A stretch of DNA of 45,886 bases, taken from positions 1 through 45,886 of IMG/VR virus record IMGVR_UViG_3300032236_000609. One strand, 5' to 3'. Made by a program: the position numbers and the translations under genes. The notes under the pieces were generated by a model that was not told the origin of the DNA, searched no databases, and was given only the letters and a program-made list of their open reading frames with translations. Source of the DNA: a virus. Shown here piece after piece: positions 28,077-37,614 of the stretch (the stretch's first letter is position 1; each line of letters opens with the position of its first letter).

Positions 28077-31000
28077 CTTTGTAGTCAAGAATGGCCTAAC
28101 AGTTGGTACTACTGCGGTTATCAACTCATCTGGTGCATGGGTTGGTCCTAATAGTGGTCTAGTTGGTGCTACAGGTTTGACTGGACCTACTGGACCCACT
28201 GGTGCCACAGGGGTTACTGGTCCTACTGGTCCCACAGGACCAACAGGCAGTACAGGTAGTACAGGTCCAACAGGTCCTACTGGACCAACAGGTAGCACAG
28301 GACCACAAGGTGCAACAGGTATTACTGGACCAACAGGACCAACTGGTGCTCAGGGACCTACTGGACCCACAGGACCTACTGGTGCTACAGGTTTGACTGG
28401 ACCAACAGGACCAACTGGACCCACAGGACCTACTGGACCTAGTGGACCGACAGGACCAACTGGACCAACAGGTGCTACTGGTGCATCACCGTTTTTATTG
28501 AATGGTACATCAGCATATTACAATGCAGGTAACGTTGGTTTGGGTAATAGTAGTCCTGCTTACAATTTGGATTTTGCTACATCAAACGGAGTATCAGACA
28601 CTTCTCAAATAAGATTTGGTGTATATAATGGACCTTCAGGTGGTGGCGGAACAACGACCGGTGCAGGTATTTCTTGGATACCAAACTATTCAGGTTATAC
28701 CAAATCATCAGCAAAGATTGTGGTGGTTGGTGAAGGCAACTACTTTAGAGCAGGCTTGGCGTTCTATACAAACAACACAGCAGACCAAACAACCGCTGCG
28801 GTTGAAGCAGTGCGTATTGCGGCTACAGGTAATGTTGGTGTTGGCACAACTAATCCACCCAATAAATTAACTGTATCAAATGGTGGTGCAGTTGGTTTAG
28901 AAATTAGTCCTACCGGCGGTTATACTGGACTAAGTGGCGTAGATTTGCTTTCTTATAATAGAAACGCTTCTGTATATGCCCCTATAGGATTTATTACCAA
29001 TAGTAATAATAATTCTATGTCTATTTTAACTAACGGCAACGTTGGTATTGGAACAATAACTCCTTCATATTCATTAGATGTTTCTGGTAATATTCGCAGC
29101 ACAACCAGTTTGACACTAACTGGAGGTGTCGGAAGTTCTTATGTTTATCTGTCGGCGGCTTACAATGGTTCAGCAGGCAATTCACATTACATTGGAAATT
29201 GGGCATCATCTGGTAACTGGGGCATAGGTCCAGATACTGGCGCAAGCGACAACACTGTAAGAATTGGTGTAACTGGTGGAACAGGTACATGGAGTGGAGC
29301 ATATTCACACTTAAAAATTGCTAACTTGTATTCTGCGTTGTTTTATGATAGTAGTAATACCGGTTATTACGTACAGCCAAGTAGTACATCAAATTTGAAT
29401 GTGGTCAAGGCACAAGGTTATTATTTGAATCCACAAAATACCAGTGATACAGTTAATATGAGAGCCAGCGGTTCTGGACAATATATTAGACTTATGGCAG
29501 GTAATATTGGGTTTGGTGTTGTTGATGCTAACTGGTCCAACACTCTAACACTAGCAAACTTTCAAACATACAATCAAATTTATAGTAATGCAGGAACACC
29601 AATAAGTTTCCAAGTGCCCAATGGTGGTTACACTGGTTTTGGAACAAATAGTCCATCACGAATGATTGACATTTCAAGCAGCAGTGTTGATAAAGTTGCT
29701 TTAGGTATTACAAACTCAAGCAGTTCCAACCTACTAGAACTAATATCGGCTGGCACAACTGGTTTCAGTATCACCAATTGGGCAAACAATGGTGTAATTG
29801 AATCACAAAACTCACTTGTTTATAGTTCATACTCAAGTTCTGGTGCACACTATTGGCAAATTAATAATCGTAGTCCAAAGATGACATTGAACTCCAGTGG
29901 TCAGTTGACAACCACAGGAAGTCATTATTCCGGTTCAGGTTATTACTACGATAATACAAATACAAGTTATTATGTTTATCCAAGTTCATACAGTCGTCTT
30001 GCAAACATAACTCTTGATAACTCTAGAATAGATTCTTCAAGATTTCCTGTTGGTCATTACTCATCAGGTGAAACAGTATTTGCAATTGATACATCTTGGA
30101 CAAATGCACAATTACAGGCATATTTTAATAATGGTAACGTATCTTGGGTTGCAGATTCAACATCACCTGGTGGTTATGCTATTCAAGTTGTCGGTGCGGT
30201 CAGTGTTGGTGGTAACAGTTATGGTTCTGGTTTTCCATGGATAACAATTGAACAAGATGATATTTTTTATATGGAATGTTGGATCAGAGATGCCAGTGGC
30301 ACCAACACTCATTATATGGGGTCAATTGATTTTGACCAAAATTTTGGTAACTTAGGTGGCAATCCAGGATCATACGGTTATTGGGTAATGTCAAACTATG
30401 CACCAGGAAGCACATGGACAAAAGTGACTGGTTACATTACAGGATTTGGTAGTTCTGTTGGTCAATTTAAGACTGGTGCAAAATATTGGACACCGCAAGC
30501 GCTTTTTAATTATACTGGCGGCGGAACATCATACATTTCAGGATGGAAAGTTACCAAGGTCAATCAACGTAGTAGAAAAGTCATTCTATCTACAGGATTA
30601 AGTGCCAGTACATCCACATCATATCAATTACAAGTCCAAAATAGTACAACTTCTTCTACAAATCCAGATTTAACATTTGGTGTAGACGGCAGTTATGGTT
30701 ACATACAAACTTGGAACGGTAAACCACTTTACATCAATGGCCAAGGCAATAGTGTCTACCTTCCGAATTCTAGTTTATATGTAAATGGTACGATTTATGA
30801 TAATCAAAATACAGGTTACTATGTAAAACCAAGTGGTACATCAAGTCTTGCTGCATTGGTTATTCAGAATAATAACAATATATCTTGGGGTTCAACGTAT
30901 GGTGCTGGTTATCCAACAATCGCCGCAACGACTTCAACAGGTTTATATTTTTATCCAACAGGTTCGACCAACGGAGCAACATTACAATTACTAAGTAGTT

Positions 31001-32037
31001 ACGCAGCATTCTCATATCAAGTTAGAGCACCAATTTATTATGATTCAGACAACACAGGTTATTATTCTGATCCAAGCAGTACATCCAACTTAAATGCAGT
31101 AACAACAGCAGGCACACTAACTACAAATAGTTATGTTGTAACGAATGCATCATATGGTATTATGGGGGACTATACGGCCGCAGGCCCAACTACAAAATGT
31201 ATTTGGACAATCGGAACAGGATGGCCACTTTCCGGCATGTATGGTTTGGCATATGAATATAATACCGGATATTTTAATGACCACCAAATTACAATAAAAG
31301 AAAACGGATCAACATACACAAGATTTGCTATGGCTGGCGGTATCATGACTTCCGGTACCATGTATGTTGGTGGAACAATTTATGATAATGCAAACACCAG
31401 TTATTACGTAAAACCAAGTAGTACATCTGTAATGAATTCAATAACCGCATATATTGTAGGACTCAACTACGGTGGTTCAAGTAGTTCTGGTTATGGTTTA
31501 TCTTTATACAATGGCGGAGGCACTTTTCCACAATATGGAATATTGTTCCAAGGAACTGGAACAATGGGAACACACGGTTCAGTTACTGCGGATTGGGCTA
31601 CATATTTCACCATGGATACAACTTCTAACCGTGGTTGGATCTTCAAAGCTGGAACGGTAAACAGTACAAGTTATAACGTTGCATCAATCAATAACTCAGG
31701 TACAGCAGTATTCAATGGCAACGTGACTGCTTATTCCGATATACGTGTTAAAAAGAATATAAAAGTTATTGGAAATGCTCTTTACAAAGTCCAACAACTG
31801 CGTGGTGTAACTTTTGATAGAACAGACGATGAAAGAATTGGAAGACAAACTGGTGTTATTGCTCAAGAAGTTTTAAAAGTCTTACCTGAAGCAGTGTTAG
31901 GTTCTGAAGAAACTCAATACTCGGTTGCATATGGTAACATGGTTGGCCTACTAATTGAAGCCATCAAAGAACAACAGGCAATAATTGACTCACAAGAGGC
32001 AAGATTGCAAAGACTTGAAGAACTACTTAAAAAATGA
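28060..32037 (+). CDS. Collagen-type tail fibre with S74 domain, paralogue 3
   Basis: 1325 residues. Same 35-residue N-terminus and about 35 Gly-X-Y triplets (36-142). The shaft carries [15 protein letters not shown] and [20 protein letters not shown] units typical of S74-tailed fibres, five [20 protein letters not shown] motifs, and a beta-sandwich-like region at about residues 650-850 ([18 protein letters not shown], then [12 protein letters not shown]) that looks like a carbohydrate-binding module. The C-terminal S74 domain has Ser1226 and Lys1231 in SDIRVKKNI and is of the same subtype as paralogue 2. The protein ends in a short coiled coil ([11 protein letters not shown]). It starts inside the last 17 bases of the previous gene. 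Likely a receptor-binding fibre, possibly glycan-targeting. Confidence 0.8.
28165..28485 (+). repeat. Collagen-like Gly-X-Y repeat, paralogue 3
   Basis: About 35 triplets in register, mostly GPT with GST, GAT, GLT and GAQ variants; begins at codon 36. Confidence 0.9.
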
Positions 32038-32079
32038 CCTATATAATCCTTTAAACCGCCAACATTTTAGGAGAAAATA

Positions 32080-32493
32080 ATGGCTACAGTAAACACACTT
32101 GCATCACTTGCAAATTCAGAATGGACCTACTCTAATACCATCACTGGTCTTAAAGTACAAAACATCACTGGTCCAGATGGTAACACCTATGCAAATACAG
32201 TTGTTCAAACCTATTGGACATACTCTGCAACAACACCAGATGGTCACACCGGCACATTCAACGGTGCAACACCTTTCACTTTGGGTAATGTTCACTCAGA
32301 TACATACTCATTTACACCATTCACAGATTTGGAAGAAGCAAACGTACTATCTTGGATTATCAATTCAATTTCTGGTTCGTATGCAGACCACATCAACGAA
32401 AAGATTGTTGAACAAATTAACAATCAAATCAACGTAATTTCTGAACCAGGTCTACCTTGGGCTCCAGCAAATACTGCAAATACACCTGCATAA
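32080..32493 (+). CDS. Conserved phage protein of unknown function
   Basis: 137 residues, ATG preceded by TTTTAGGAGAAAATA, a strong Shine-Dalgarno. Visible features are TYANTVVQTYWTYSATTPDG, FTLGNVHSDTYSFTPFTDLE and then EANVLSWIINSI. Proteins with a W-x-Y strand, a short HTGTF segment and a FTPFTDLEEA helix occur in structural loci of other aquatic phages, as I recall, without known function. The FTDLEEANVLSWI helix is amphipathic. The tail is Pro/Ala/Asn-rich (WAPANTANTPA). It lies between the last fibre and the neck genes; a virion or assembly role is suggested by position only. Confidence 0.55.
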   Translation: MATVNTLASLANSEWTYSNTITGLKVQNITGPDGNTYANTVVQTYWTYSATTPDGHTGTFNGATPFTLGNVHSDTYSFTPFTDLEEANVLSWIINSISGSYADHINEKIVEQINNQINVISEPGLPWAPANTANTPA

Positions 32494-32496
32494 ATA
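32489..32496 (+). promoter_or_regulatory. T4-type late promoter CATAAATA
   Basis: Seven of eight match to the late consensus, overlapping the TAA of the upstream gene and ending 34 bases before the next ATG, which has AGGAGA at 32517-32522. Confidence 0.6.
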
Positions 32497-32530
32497 CATA
32501 GTCACATCATTAATATAGGAGAAACTTGAC

Positions 32531-32752
32531 ATGACAGACCAAGCACAACAAGCACAGCCACAACAACAAGACGTAGATTTGACCTTCAAATTGAGTTTTG
32601 TTAACGCTTTGATTCAATCTTTGGATGAAATCCCACACAAGTGGAGTCGCCCAATCATTGATGCACTAGGACGTGCTGCAAATGAACAGTTGCAAGGAAT
32701 GCAACAAGCCCAACAACCAGACGGTCCTTTGGGAAGCAAAGTCATTCAGTAA
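32531..32752 (+). CDS. Small Gln-rich protein, unknown
   Basis: 73 residues with its own late promoter and strong AGGAGA Shine-Dalgarno, so it is very probably expressed. The N-terminus is Gln/Ala-rich (QAQQAQPQQQDVD), followed by a compact hydrophobic region (FKLSFVNALIQSLDEIPHKW) and an Ala/Gln-rich tail. No motif I can assign. Its position before the neck and terminase genes suggests a small assembly or structural factor. Codon use looks like that of its neighbours. Function unknown. Confidence 0.5.
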   Translation: MTDQAQQAQPQQQDVDLTFKLSFVNALIQSLDEIPHKWSRPIIDALGRAANEQLQGMQQAQQPDGPLGSKVIQ

Positions 32753-32761
32753 ACCACGATT

Positions 32762-32794
32762 TCTCCTATTAGATAAATAGGGTATAATAGGAGA
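32762..32794 (+). promoter_or_regulatory. RNA hairpin occluding the gp13 ribosome binding site
   Basis: TCTCCTATTA (32762-32771) is the exact reverse complement of TAATAGGAGA (32785-32794), a 10-bp perfect stem with a 13-nt loop. The right arm contains the complete Shine-Dalgarno AGGAGA (32789-32794), six bases before the gp13 ATG. There is no following U-run, so it is not a standard terminator. The loop starts exactly with the late-promoter octamer. Confidence 0.7.
32772..32779 (+). promoter_or_regulatory. T4-type late promoter GATAAATA in the hairpin loop before gp13
   Basis: Seven of eight match to TATAAATA. By analogy with T4 the transcript would start about 5-7 bases downstream (around 32784-32786), after the left arm of the hairpin. 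This is the only promoter-like octamer I see in front of the gp13-gp17 gene chain. Confidence 0.7.
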
Positions 32795-32800
32795 TTTCTA

Positions 32801-33577
32801 ATGGCAACAATAACTAATAGACAAGACTTTAAAGACTATTGTCTACGTAGACTTGGTGCACCAGTTATTAACATTAACGTGGATGACACTCAGGTTGAAG
32901 ACCGTGTAGACGATGCAATTCAATATTGGCAAGATTACCATTTTGATGGTGCTCAAAAGTTCTATTGGATCCATTATGTAACCGCAGATGATGTAAGTAA
33001 CATGTATCTGGACGCTTCTCAAGCTAAAGATGCAAATGGAAATACGGTTAATATTTTAGGTATTACCCGTATTTTTCCATTGACCGACTCTCAGGCAACC
33101 ATCAACATGTTTGACTTGAGATACCAATTACGTCTAAATGAGTTGTATGACTTTACCTCTGCGTCCTACATCAATTACACACTAACTCAACAACACTTAC
33201 GTTCTTTGGAACTCCAGTTCACTGGTGAAGTTCCTATTCGTTTCGTGCGTAATATGCAAAGATTGTATATTGATTGGGCATGGGGTGATGGATTTGAGGT
33301 CGGAGTTGGACAAGTTGTTGTATCTGAATGTTATGGTGCAATTAATCCAGACACCTATCCAAATGTATGGAATGACCGTTGGTTGAAAGAATATGCCACC
33401 GCTCTCATCAAGAGAACTTGGGGAGAAAATATGAAGAAGTTCGGCGGTATTCAATTACCTGGTGGTGTGGTTCTAAATGGTAAAGAAACCTATGACGAAG
33501 CCATGGGTGAAATCACAAGACTAGAAGCCGACATGATTGAAAACTACGGTGGTCCACTAGAATGGTTCATGAACTAA
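32801..33577 (+). CDS. gp13: Neck protein gp13
   Basis: 258 residues (T4 gp13 is 309). In T4, gp13 and gp14 form the neck that closes the filled head and receives the tail. The N-terminus (DYCLRRLGAPVININVDDTQ, then DDAIQYWQDYHFDGAQKFYW) closely follows the T4 pattern ILRRLGAPIINVELTPDQ...YHFDG. The last ~50 residues contain the KKFGGIQLPGGVVLNG loop and an acidic helix seen in this family. AGGAGA lies six bases before the ATG but inside the right arm of a 10-bp hairpin, so expression probably depends on the late promoter in that loop. It is followed after one base by gp14 (TAAGATG). Confidence 0.9.
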   Translation: MATITNRQDFKDYCLRRLGAPVININVDDTQVEDRVDDAIQYWQDYHFDGAQKFYWIHYVTADDVSNMYLDASQAKDANGNTVNILGITRIFPLTDSQATINMFDLRYQLRLNELYDFTSASYINYTLTQQHLRSLELQFTGEVPIRFVRNMQRLYIDWAWGDGFEVGVGQVVVSECYGAINPDTYPNVWNDRWLKEYATALIKRTWGENMKKFGGIQLPGGVVLNGKETYDEAMGEITRLEADMIENYGGPLEWFMN

Positions 33578-33578
33578 G

Positions 33579-34463
33579 ATGGCAACAAGTCCTTATTTCA
33601 ATAATTATAACGCTAAGTATGATGAACAACGCTTAGTGGAAGACCTTATAACTGAGTCAATTCAGATTATGGGTTTCAACGCATATTATTTACCAAATGA
33701 TAATGATGCAGCGAGAGACTTAATCTATGGTGAAGACCCGGTTAAGAAATTCAAGGCTGCATTCCCATTGGAAATGTATCTTTCTTCTGCAAATGATTAC
33801 ATGGGCGAGAAAGAAATGTTTACTAAATTTGGTTTAGAAATCAGAAATCAAGTTACAGTCATTCTTTCTAAGCGTGCGTTTACTCAAAGAGTACCACAAA
33901 ACACTTATACCAGACCAAGAGAAGGTGATTTGGTTTACATTCCTTTTCTAAATGGTACTGGTGAATTGTATGAAATCAAGTTTACAAACCAGAACAAAGA
34001 TTTCTTCATGCTAGGTCGTAAAGTTCCTTATTACTATGAATTGGAACTTGAGAAATTCAAATACTCACAAGAGATTATTTCTACTGGCAACCAAGAAATC
34101 GACTCGGTTGTTACCGATTCTGCATATACTTTGCACTTGAATACTGGTGCAGGTACAGGTAATTACAATATCAAAGAACTTGTCTATCAGTCCACAGATG
34201 GAACATATGCAAATGCTACAACAATTGCAACAGTTCAATCATGGATTTCAAGTTCAAATACATTGTCCGTAACCAATATCGCTGGTGAATTCATCGATGG
34301 TCAAATCATTATTGGTCAATCAAGTAATGCACGTTACACATTGGCCACATTTGATCCATTGTTTGACCCAGCAAATAAAGAAAGTTACGACAACGAAATC
34401 ATCCAGACCACTGCAAGTCCATATGTCAATACTTCAGAGTCTAATCCGATTGGTGGTCTATAA
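33579..34463 (+). CDS. gp14: Neck protein gp14
   Basis: 294 residues (T4 gp14 is 256). It acts with gp13 in neck formation. The signature LVEDLITESIQIMGFNAYYL, then LIYGEDPVKKFKAAFPLEMY, and FTKFGLEIRNQVTVILS correspond to T4 LVAESIQQNGMNFYYLP, MIFGEDP and FFAKFGMQVNDEVTLSI. EGDLVYIPFLN also matches the T4 EGDLIYFPM segment. Residues about 178-255 form an additional segment (GNYNIKELVYQS ... VQSWISSSNTLSVTNIAGEF) that has a close counterpart in the neighbouring gp15 and a weaker one in gp8, so it looks like a reused beta domain. It starts one base after gp13 and its stop overlaps gp15 by one base (TAATG). Confidence 0.9.
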   Translation: MATSPYFNNYNAKYDEQRLVEDLITESIQIMGFNAYYLPNDNDAARDLIYGEDPVKKFKAAFPLEMYLSSANDYMGEKEMFTKFGLEIRNQVTVILSKRAFTQRVPQNTYTRPREGDLVYIPFLNGTGELYEIKFTNQNKDFFMLGRKVPYYYELELEKFKYSQEIISTGNQEIDSVVTDSAYTLHLNTGAGTGNYNIKELVYQSTDGTYANATTIATVQSWISSSNTLSVTNIAGEFIDGQIIIGQSSNARYTLATFDPLFDPANKESYDNEIIQTTASPYVNTSESNPIGGL

Positions 34464-35452
34464 TGTCTACAATTGTTTATAACAGAATGATTCGTAAGTT
34501 GACAGTTGCCTTTGGTGACTTGTTCAACAACATCACATTGGTTCGTTACAATCCAGACCAAACAGAACAAGAAAGATTCATTGTTCCAATTGATTATGCA
34601 ACCAAAGAGTTGTATGTTGTGCGTTTACAAGGTGATCCAAACCTAGACAAGAAAGTTCAAATGACATTGCCACGCATGTCATACGAAATGAATGGATTGT
34701 CATACGATGCATCCAGAAAACAAATAACAAATATCAAAAACTTCTTTGGTTCTGGTTCAAATGTTCAAGCACAGTACATGCCAGTACCATACAACTTTGA
34801 TTTCTCGTTGTATCTGTATGTGCGAAACATTGAAGATGGTAACCAAATCATTGAACATATTTTGCCATTCTTTGCACCAGATTACACAATCAAAGTGAAT
34901 ATGATTCCAGAAATGGGTATCGTCAAAGAAGTTCCTGTTGTATTGAATAGTACCAACTATGAAGTTACATATGAAGGTGACAGAGATTCAGACACCAGAA
35001 TGGTTATCTGGACACTTAACTTCACAGTTAAAGGTTTCATCTTTGGTGCAAATACTTCTGCTGGTCTAATCAGAACTTCTATCACAAATATCCATAATGA
35101 TATTGAAAACGGAAGTAACATAGTGTTTAATGTAAATGCAGGTGGTCTTGGCAATTATCAAGTTGGTGAATTGATTTATCAAGGACCAACTGCCGCACTG
35201 GCAACTGCAACAGGCAAAGTGGTTACTTGGAGTTCAACAAACAAACAATTGACCGTAAGTAATCCACAAGGTAACTTCATATCAAGTACCAATCTTGTTG
35301 GTCAAAATACTGGTTCTCTTTGGTCGTTCAATTCTTATACCGTTCAACCAAAAGAATATGCAAATATTACCATTACTCCTAACCCAAGTAATGCTAATGC
35401 AACAGCGAATTATACATATACTACCACAATAACTGAATATTACGATGTCTAA
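34463..35452 (+). CDS. gp15: Tail sheath stabiliser / tail terminator gp15
   Basis: 329 residues (T4 gp15 is 272). In T4 a gp15 ring caps sheath and tube and joins the tail to the neck. Matches: FGDLFNNITLVRYN (T4 MGDLFSNIQIKRQ), VPIDYATKELYVVRLQGDPN (T4 VPITYASKEHFMMKL), LPRMSYEMNGLSYD (T4 LPRINLHLVDFSYN), YMPVPYNFDFSLYLYVRNIE and IIEHILPFFAPDY (T4 QIVEQILPYFQPH), and GLIRTSITNIHND (T4 GLIRTTYTDFHAN). Residues about 215-300 add a beta segment (GNYQVGELIYQG ... TVSNPQGNF) paralogous to that of gp14. The start overlaps gp14 by one base; the end overlaps gp16 by eight bases. Confidence 0.9.
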   Translation: MSTIVYNRMIRKLTVAFGDLFNNITLVRYNPDQTEQERFIVPIDYATKELYVVRLQGDPNLDKKVQMTLPRMSYEMNGLSYDASRKQITNIKNFFGSGSNVQAQYMPVPYNFDFSLYLYVRNIEDGNQIIEHILPFFAPDYTIKVNMIPEMGIVKEVPVVLNSTNYEVTYEGDRDSDTRMVIWTLNFTVKGFIFGANTSAGLIRTSITNIHNDIENGSNIVFNVNAGGLGNYQVGELIYQGPTAALATATGKVVTWSSTNKQLTVSNPQGNFISSTNLVGQNTGSLWSFNSYTVQPKEYANITITPNPSNANATANYTYTTTITEYYDV

Positions 35453-35870
35453 CTTTGAAAAAAACATGGAAGAAATCTTTGATGTTTCTTCCACTCCAAC
35501 GCCAAAGGTACCTGTTGTAAAAAAACAACAGTTGCCAGTTGCTGTGACTGAAGAAAACCTTGAAGAAGATTTGGTTGATGCATACGAACAGACCAAAGAA
35601 AATTTGCAAGAACTTATCGACCAAGGTAAAGATGCCATGGCAGAGATTCTACAGATTGCAAAAGATGGTCAACACCCAAGAGCATTTGAAGTGTATGGCA
35701 CACTACTGAAGAACGTGGTGGATGCCAACAAAGAACTACTTGCAGTTCAAAAACAAATGCGAACCATGGACAAAAAACAAGCAGCATCCGGTGGCACAAA
35801 CATTGATAAGGCCATATTTGTTGGTACTACTGCCGAATTTAATAAATTATTAAAAGGCAATAATGAGTGA
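35445..35870 (+). CDS. gp16: Terminase small subunit gp16
   Basis: 141 residues (T4 gp16 is 164). The small terminase recognises the DNA for packaging and regulates gp17. Visible features are an acidic N-terminal part, a central helical coiled-coil region (EENLEEDLVDAYEQTKENLQ, then ELIDQGKDAMAEILQIAKD), the family segment HPRAFEVYGTLLKNVVDANK, and a C-terminal NIDKAIFVGTTAEFNKLLKG. It lies immediately before gp17 as in T4 and overlaps gp15 and gp17 by eight bases each. Both overlaps have the same form (stop codon a few bases after the next ATG), which points to translational coupling along 13-14-15-16-17. Confidence 0.88.
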   Translation: MSNFEKNMEEIFDVSSTPTPKVPVVKKQQLPVAVTEENLEEDLVDAYEQTKENLQELIDQGKDAMAEILQIAKDGQHPRAFEVYGTLLKNVVDANKELLAVQKQMRTMDKKQAASGGTNIDKAIFVGTTAEFNKLLKGNNE

Positions 35871-37545
35871 TAATAAAGACAGTTACCGTGACAATCCGCT
35901 CTTAAAGAAGGTTGGCGTACAGATAAAGTATACTCAGGAACAAGTTGAGGAGTATATGAGATGTGCAAAGGATCCAGTTTACTTTGCAGAACGATACATC
36001 AAAATTGTTAACGTTGACCGTGGTTTGATGCCATTTGAGATGTGGGACTTTCAGAAGGACATGATTCGTCTGTTCCACAAGAATCGTTTTGCCATCACTA
36101 AATGTCCTCGCCAGGTTGGTAAAACCACCACCTCCGTGGCGTATCTTCTTTGGTTGACATTATTCAACGATACACAAAACGTAGCAGTTCTGGCCAACAA
36201 GGGTTCTCTTGCACGAGACATTCTGGCAAAGTACCAACTTGCATATGAAAACTTACCAATGTGGTTGCAACAAGGTGTTGTAATCTGGAATAAAGGTAAC
36301 GTGGAACTTGAAAATGGTTCTAAGATTCGTGCCGACTCAACATCTTCTGCTGCAATCCGAGGTGGTTCTTTTAACTGTGTATTCTTGGACGAGTTTGCTT
36401 TCGTTCCACCAAACATTGCACACGAATTCTTTAACTCTGTTTACCCCGTAATTTCATCTGGTAAAACGACCAAGATTATTATTGTGTCTACACCAAATGG
36501 TATGAATCTGTTTTACAAGATGTGGATGGATGCAATTGGTAAGAAAAGTGGTTATCAACCGTTCGAGATTCACTGGTCTATGGTACCAGGTCGTGATGAG
36601 GCATGGAGAGAAGAAACAATTCGTAACACCTCAGAAGAACAATTCAGACAAGAGTTTGAATGTGAGTTCTTGGGTTCTACCAATACACTTATTTCTGGCC
36701 AGAAACTTGCTCAAATGGCATACATTGATCCAATTGCCGAACACGACAAGGTTAATGTATTTGAAATGCCAATCAAGGAAGATGGTGAAAAGAATAAGAC
36801 AGACCATCTATATGCTATCTGTGTAGACGTTTCAGAAGGTAAAAACCTAGATGCATCGGCGTTTGTGGTCATGGATATCTCAGCAATGCCATATAAACTT
36901 GTTGCATCTTACCACAGTTCATCAATCCATCCTGTATTGTTCCCAACCATAATCTATAATACTGCAAGATTGTACAATGATGCATATGTGTTGGTTGAAA
37001 TTAACAATACGCCACAGGTTGCAGATATTCTACACAGCGAACTTGAGTATGAAAACCTATGGAAAGTGTTCACAGGTAACAAGAAACCACAACAACTGTC
37101 TGCCGGGTTTGCTCGTGGTGTACAGTTAGGTTTAAAAATGTCACCTCAAGTGAAACGTATAGGTTGCGCCAACTTAAAAATGTTGGTTGAAGGTGACAAA
37201 ATGGTTATCAATGACTTTGATGTCATATCAGAATTGACCACTTTCGTTCAGGATAAGAACTCTTTTGCGGCGGAAGAAGGCTCAAATGATGACTTGGTGA
37301 TGTGTTTGGTAACATTTGCATGGGCAACAACTCAAAAATACTTCAAAGAAATCGTTAGTCACGACATTCGTAAACAGTTCCAAGTGGAACATATGAATCA
37401 GATTGACGATGAAACTTTGCCAGAACCAATTATTGAAGATGGTTTAAATCATGGACTTGAGTTGATGGATGGAGATTTGTGGGATTCTACGCCAGGCGGA
37501 GATACCTATGGTGGTTTCATTCGTGATATGATACGAAATCTATAA
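35863..37545 (+). CDS. gp17: Terminase large subunit gp17 (ATPase/nuclease)
   Basis: 560 residues (T4 610). Motor of DNA packaging at the portal. The N-terminal ATPase has Walker A CPRQVGKTTT at 81-90 (Lys87), Walker B CVFLDEFAF at 172-180 with Asp176 and catalytic Glu177, and motif III VSTPNGM at about 208-214. The C-terminal RNase H-like nuclease has Asp322 (ICVDVSEGKNLDAS), Glu379 (VLVEINNT) and Asp476/Asp477 (GSNDDLVMCL), equivalent in order to T4 Asp401, Glu458 and Asp542. All key residues are present and no intein or frameshift is seen. It is shorter than T4 gp17, mainly at the N-terminus. The start overlaps gp16 by eight bases. Confidence 0.95.
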   Translation: MSDNKDSYRDNPLLKKVGVQIKYTQEQVEEYMRCAKDPVYFAERYIKIVNVDRGLMPFEMWDFQKDMIRLFHKNRFAITKCPRQVGKTTTSVAYLLWLTLFNDTQNVAVLANKGSLARDILAKYQLAYENLPMWLQQGVVIWNKGNVELENGSKIRADSTSSAAIRGGSFNCVFLDEFAFVPPNIAHEFFNSVYPVISSGKTTKIIIVSTPNGMNLFYKMWMDAIGKKSGYQPFEIHWSMVPGRDEAWREETIRNTSEEQFRQEFECEFLGSTNTLISGQKLAQMAYIDPIAEHDKVNVFEMPIKEDGEKNKTDHLYAICVDVSEGKNLDASAFVVMDISAMPYKLVASYHSSSIHPVLFPTIIYNTARLYNDAYVLVEINNTPQVADILHSELEYENLWKVFTGNKKPQQLSAGFARGVQLGLKMSPQVKRIGCANLKMLVEGDKMVINDFDVISELTTFVQDKNSFAAEEGSNDDLVMCLVTFAWATTQKYFKEIVSHDIRKQFQVEHMNQIDDETLPEPIIEDGLNHGLELMDGDLWDSTPGGDTYGGFIRDMIRNL

Positions 37546-37556
37546 AAATAACGTTT

Positions 37557-37564
37557 GATAAATA
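37557..37564 (+). promoter_or_regulatory. T4-type late promoter GATAAATA
   Basis: Seven of eight match to TATAAATA, 51 bases before the tail sheath ATG; the start has a strong AAGGAGAAGAAACAA leader. It lies between short inverted repeats (TTTGA...TCAAA and TGGTA...TACCA), both weak. Confidence 0.65.
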
Positions 37565-37614
37565 TTCAAATGGTATAAACTACCAAAAACAGAATAATTA
37601 AGGAGAAGAAACAA

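Noticed and set aside
32040-32047. TATATAAT before the 137-residue gene
   Set aside because: It contains a TATAAT box, but no -35 element is evident and it differs from the late octamer, so it is not supported as a promoter.
32762-32794. Hairpin before gp13 as a terminator
   Set aside because: The stem is AT-rich with only four G-C pairs and has no downstream U-run; it better fits ribosome-site masking.
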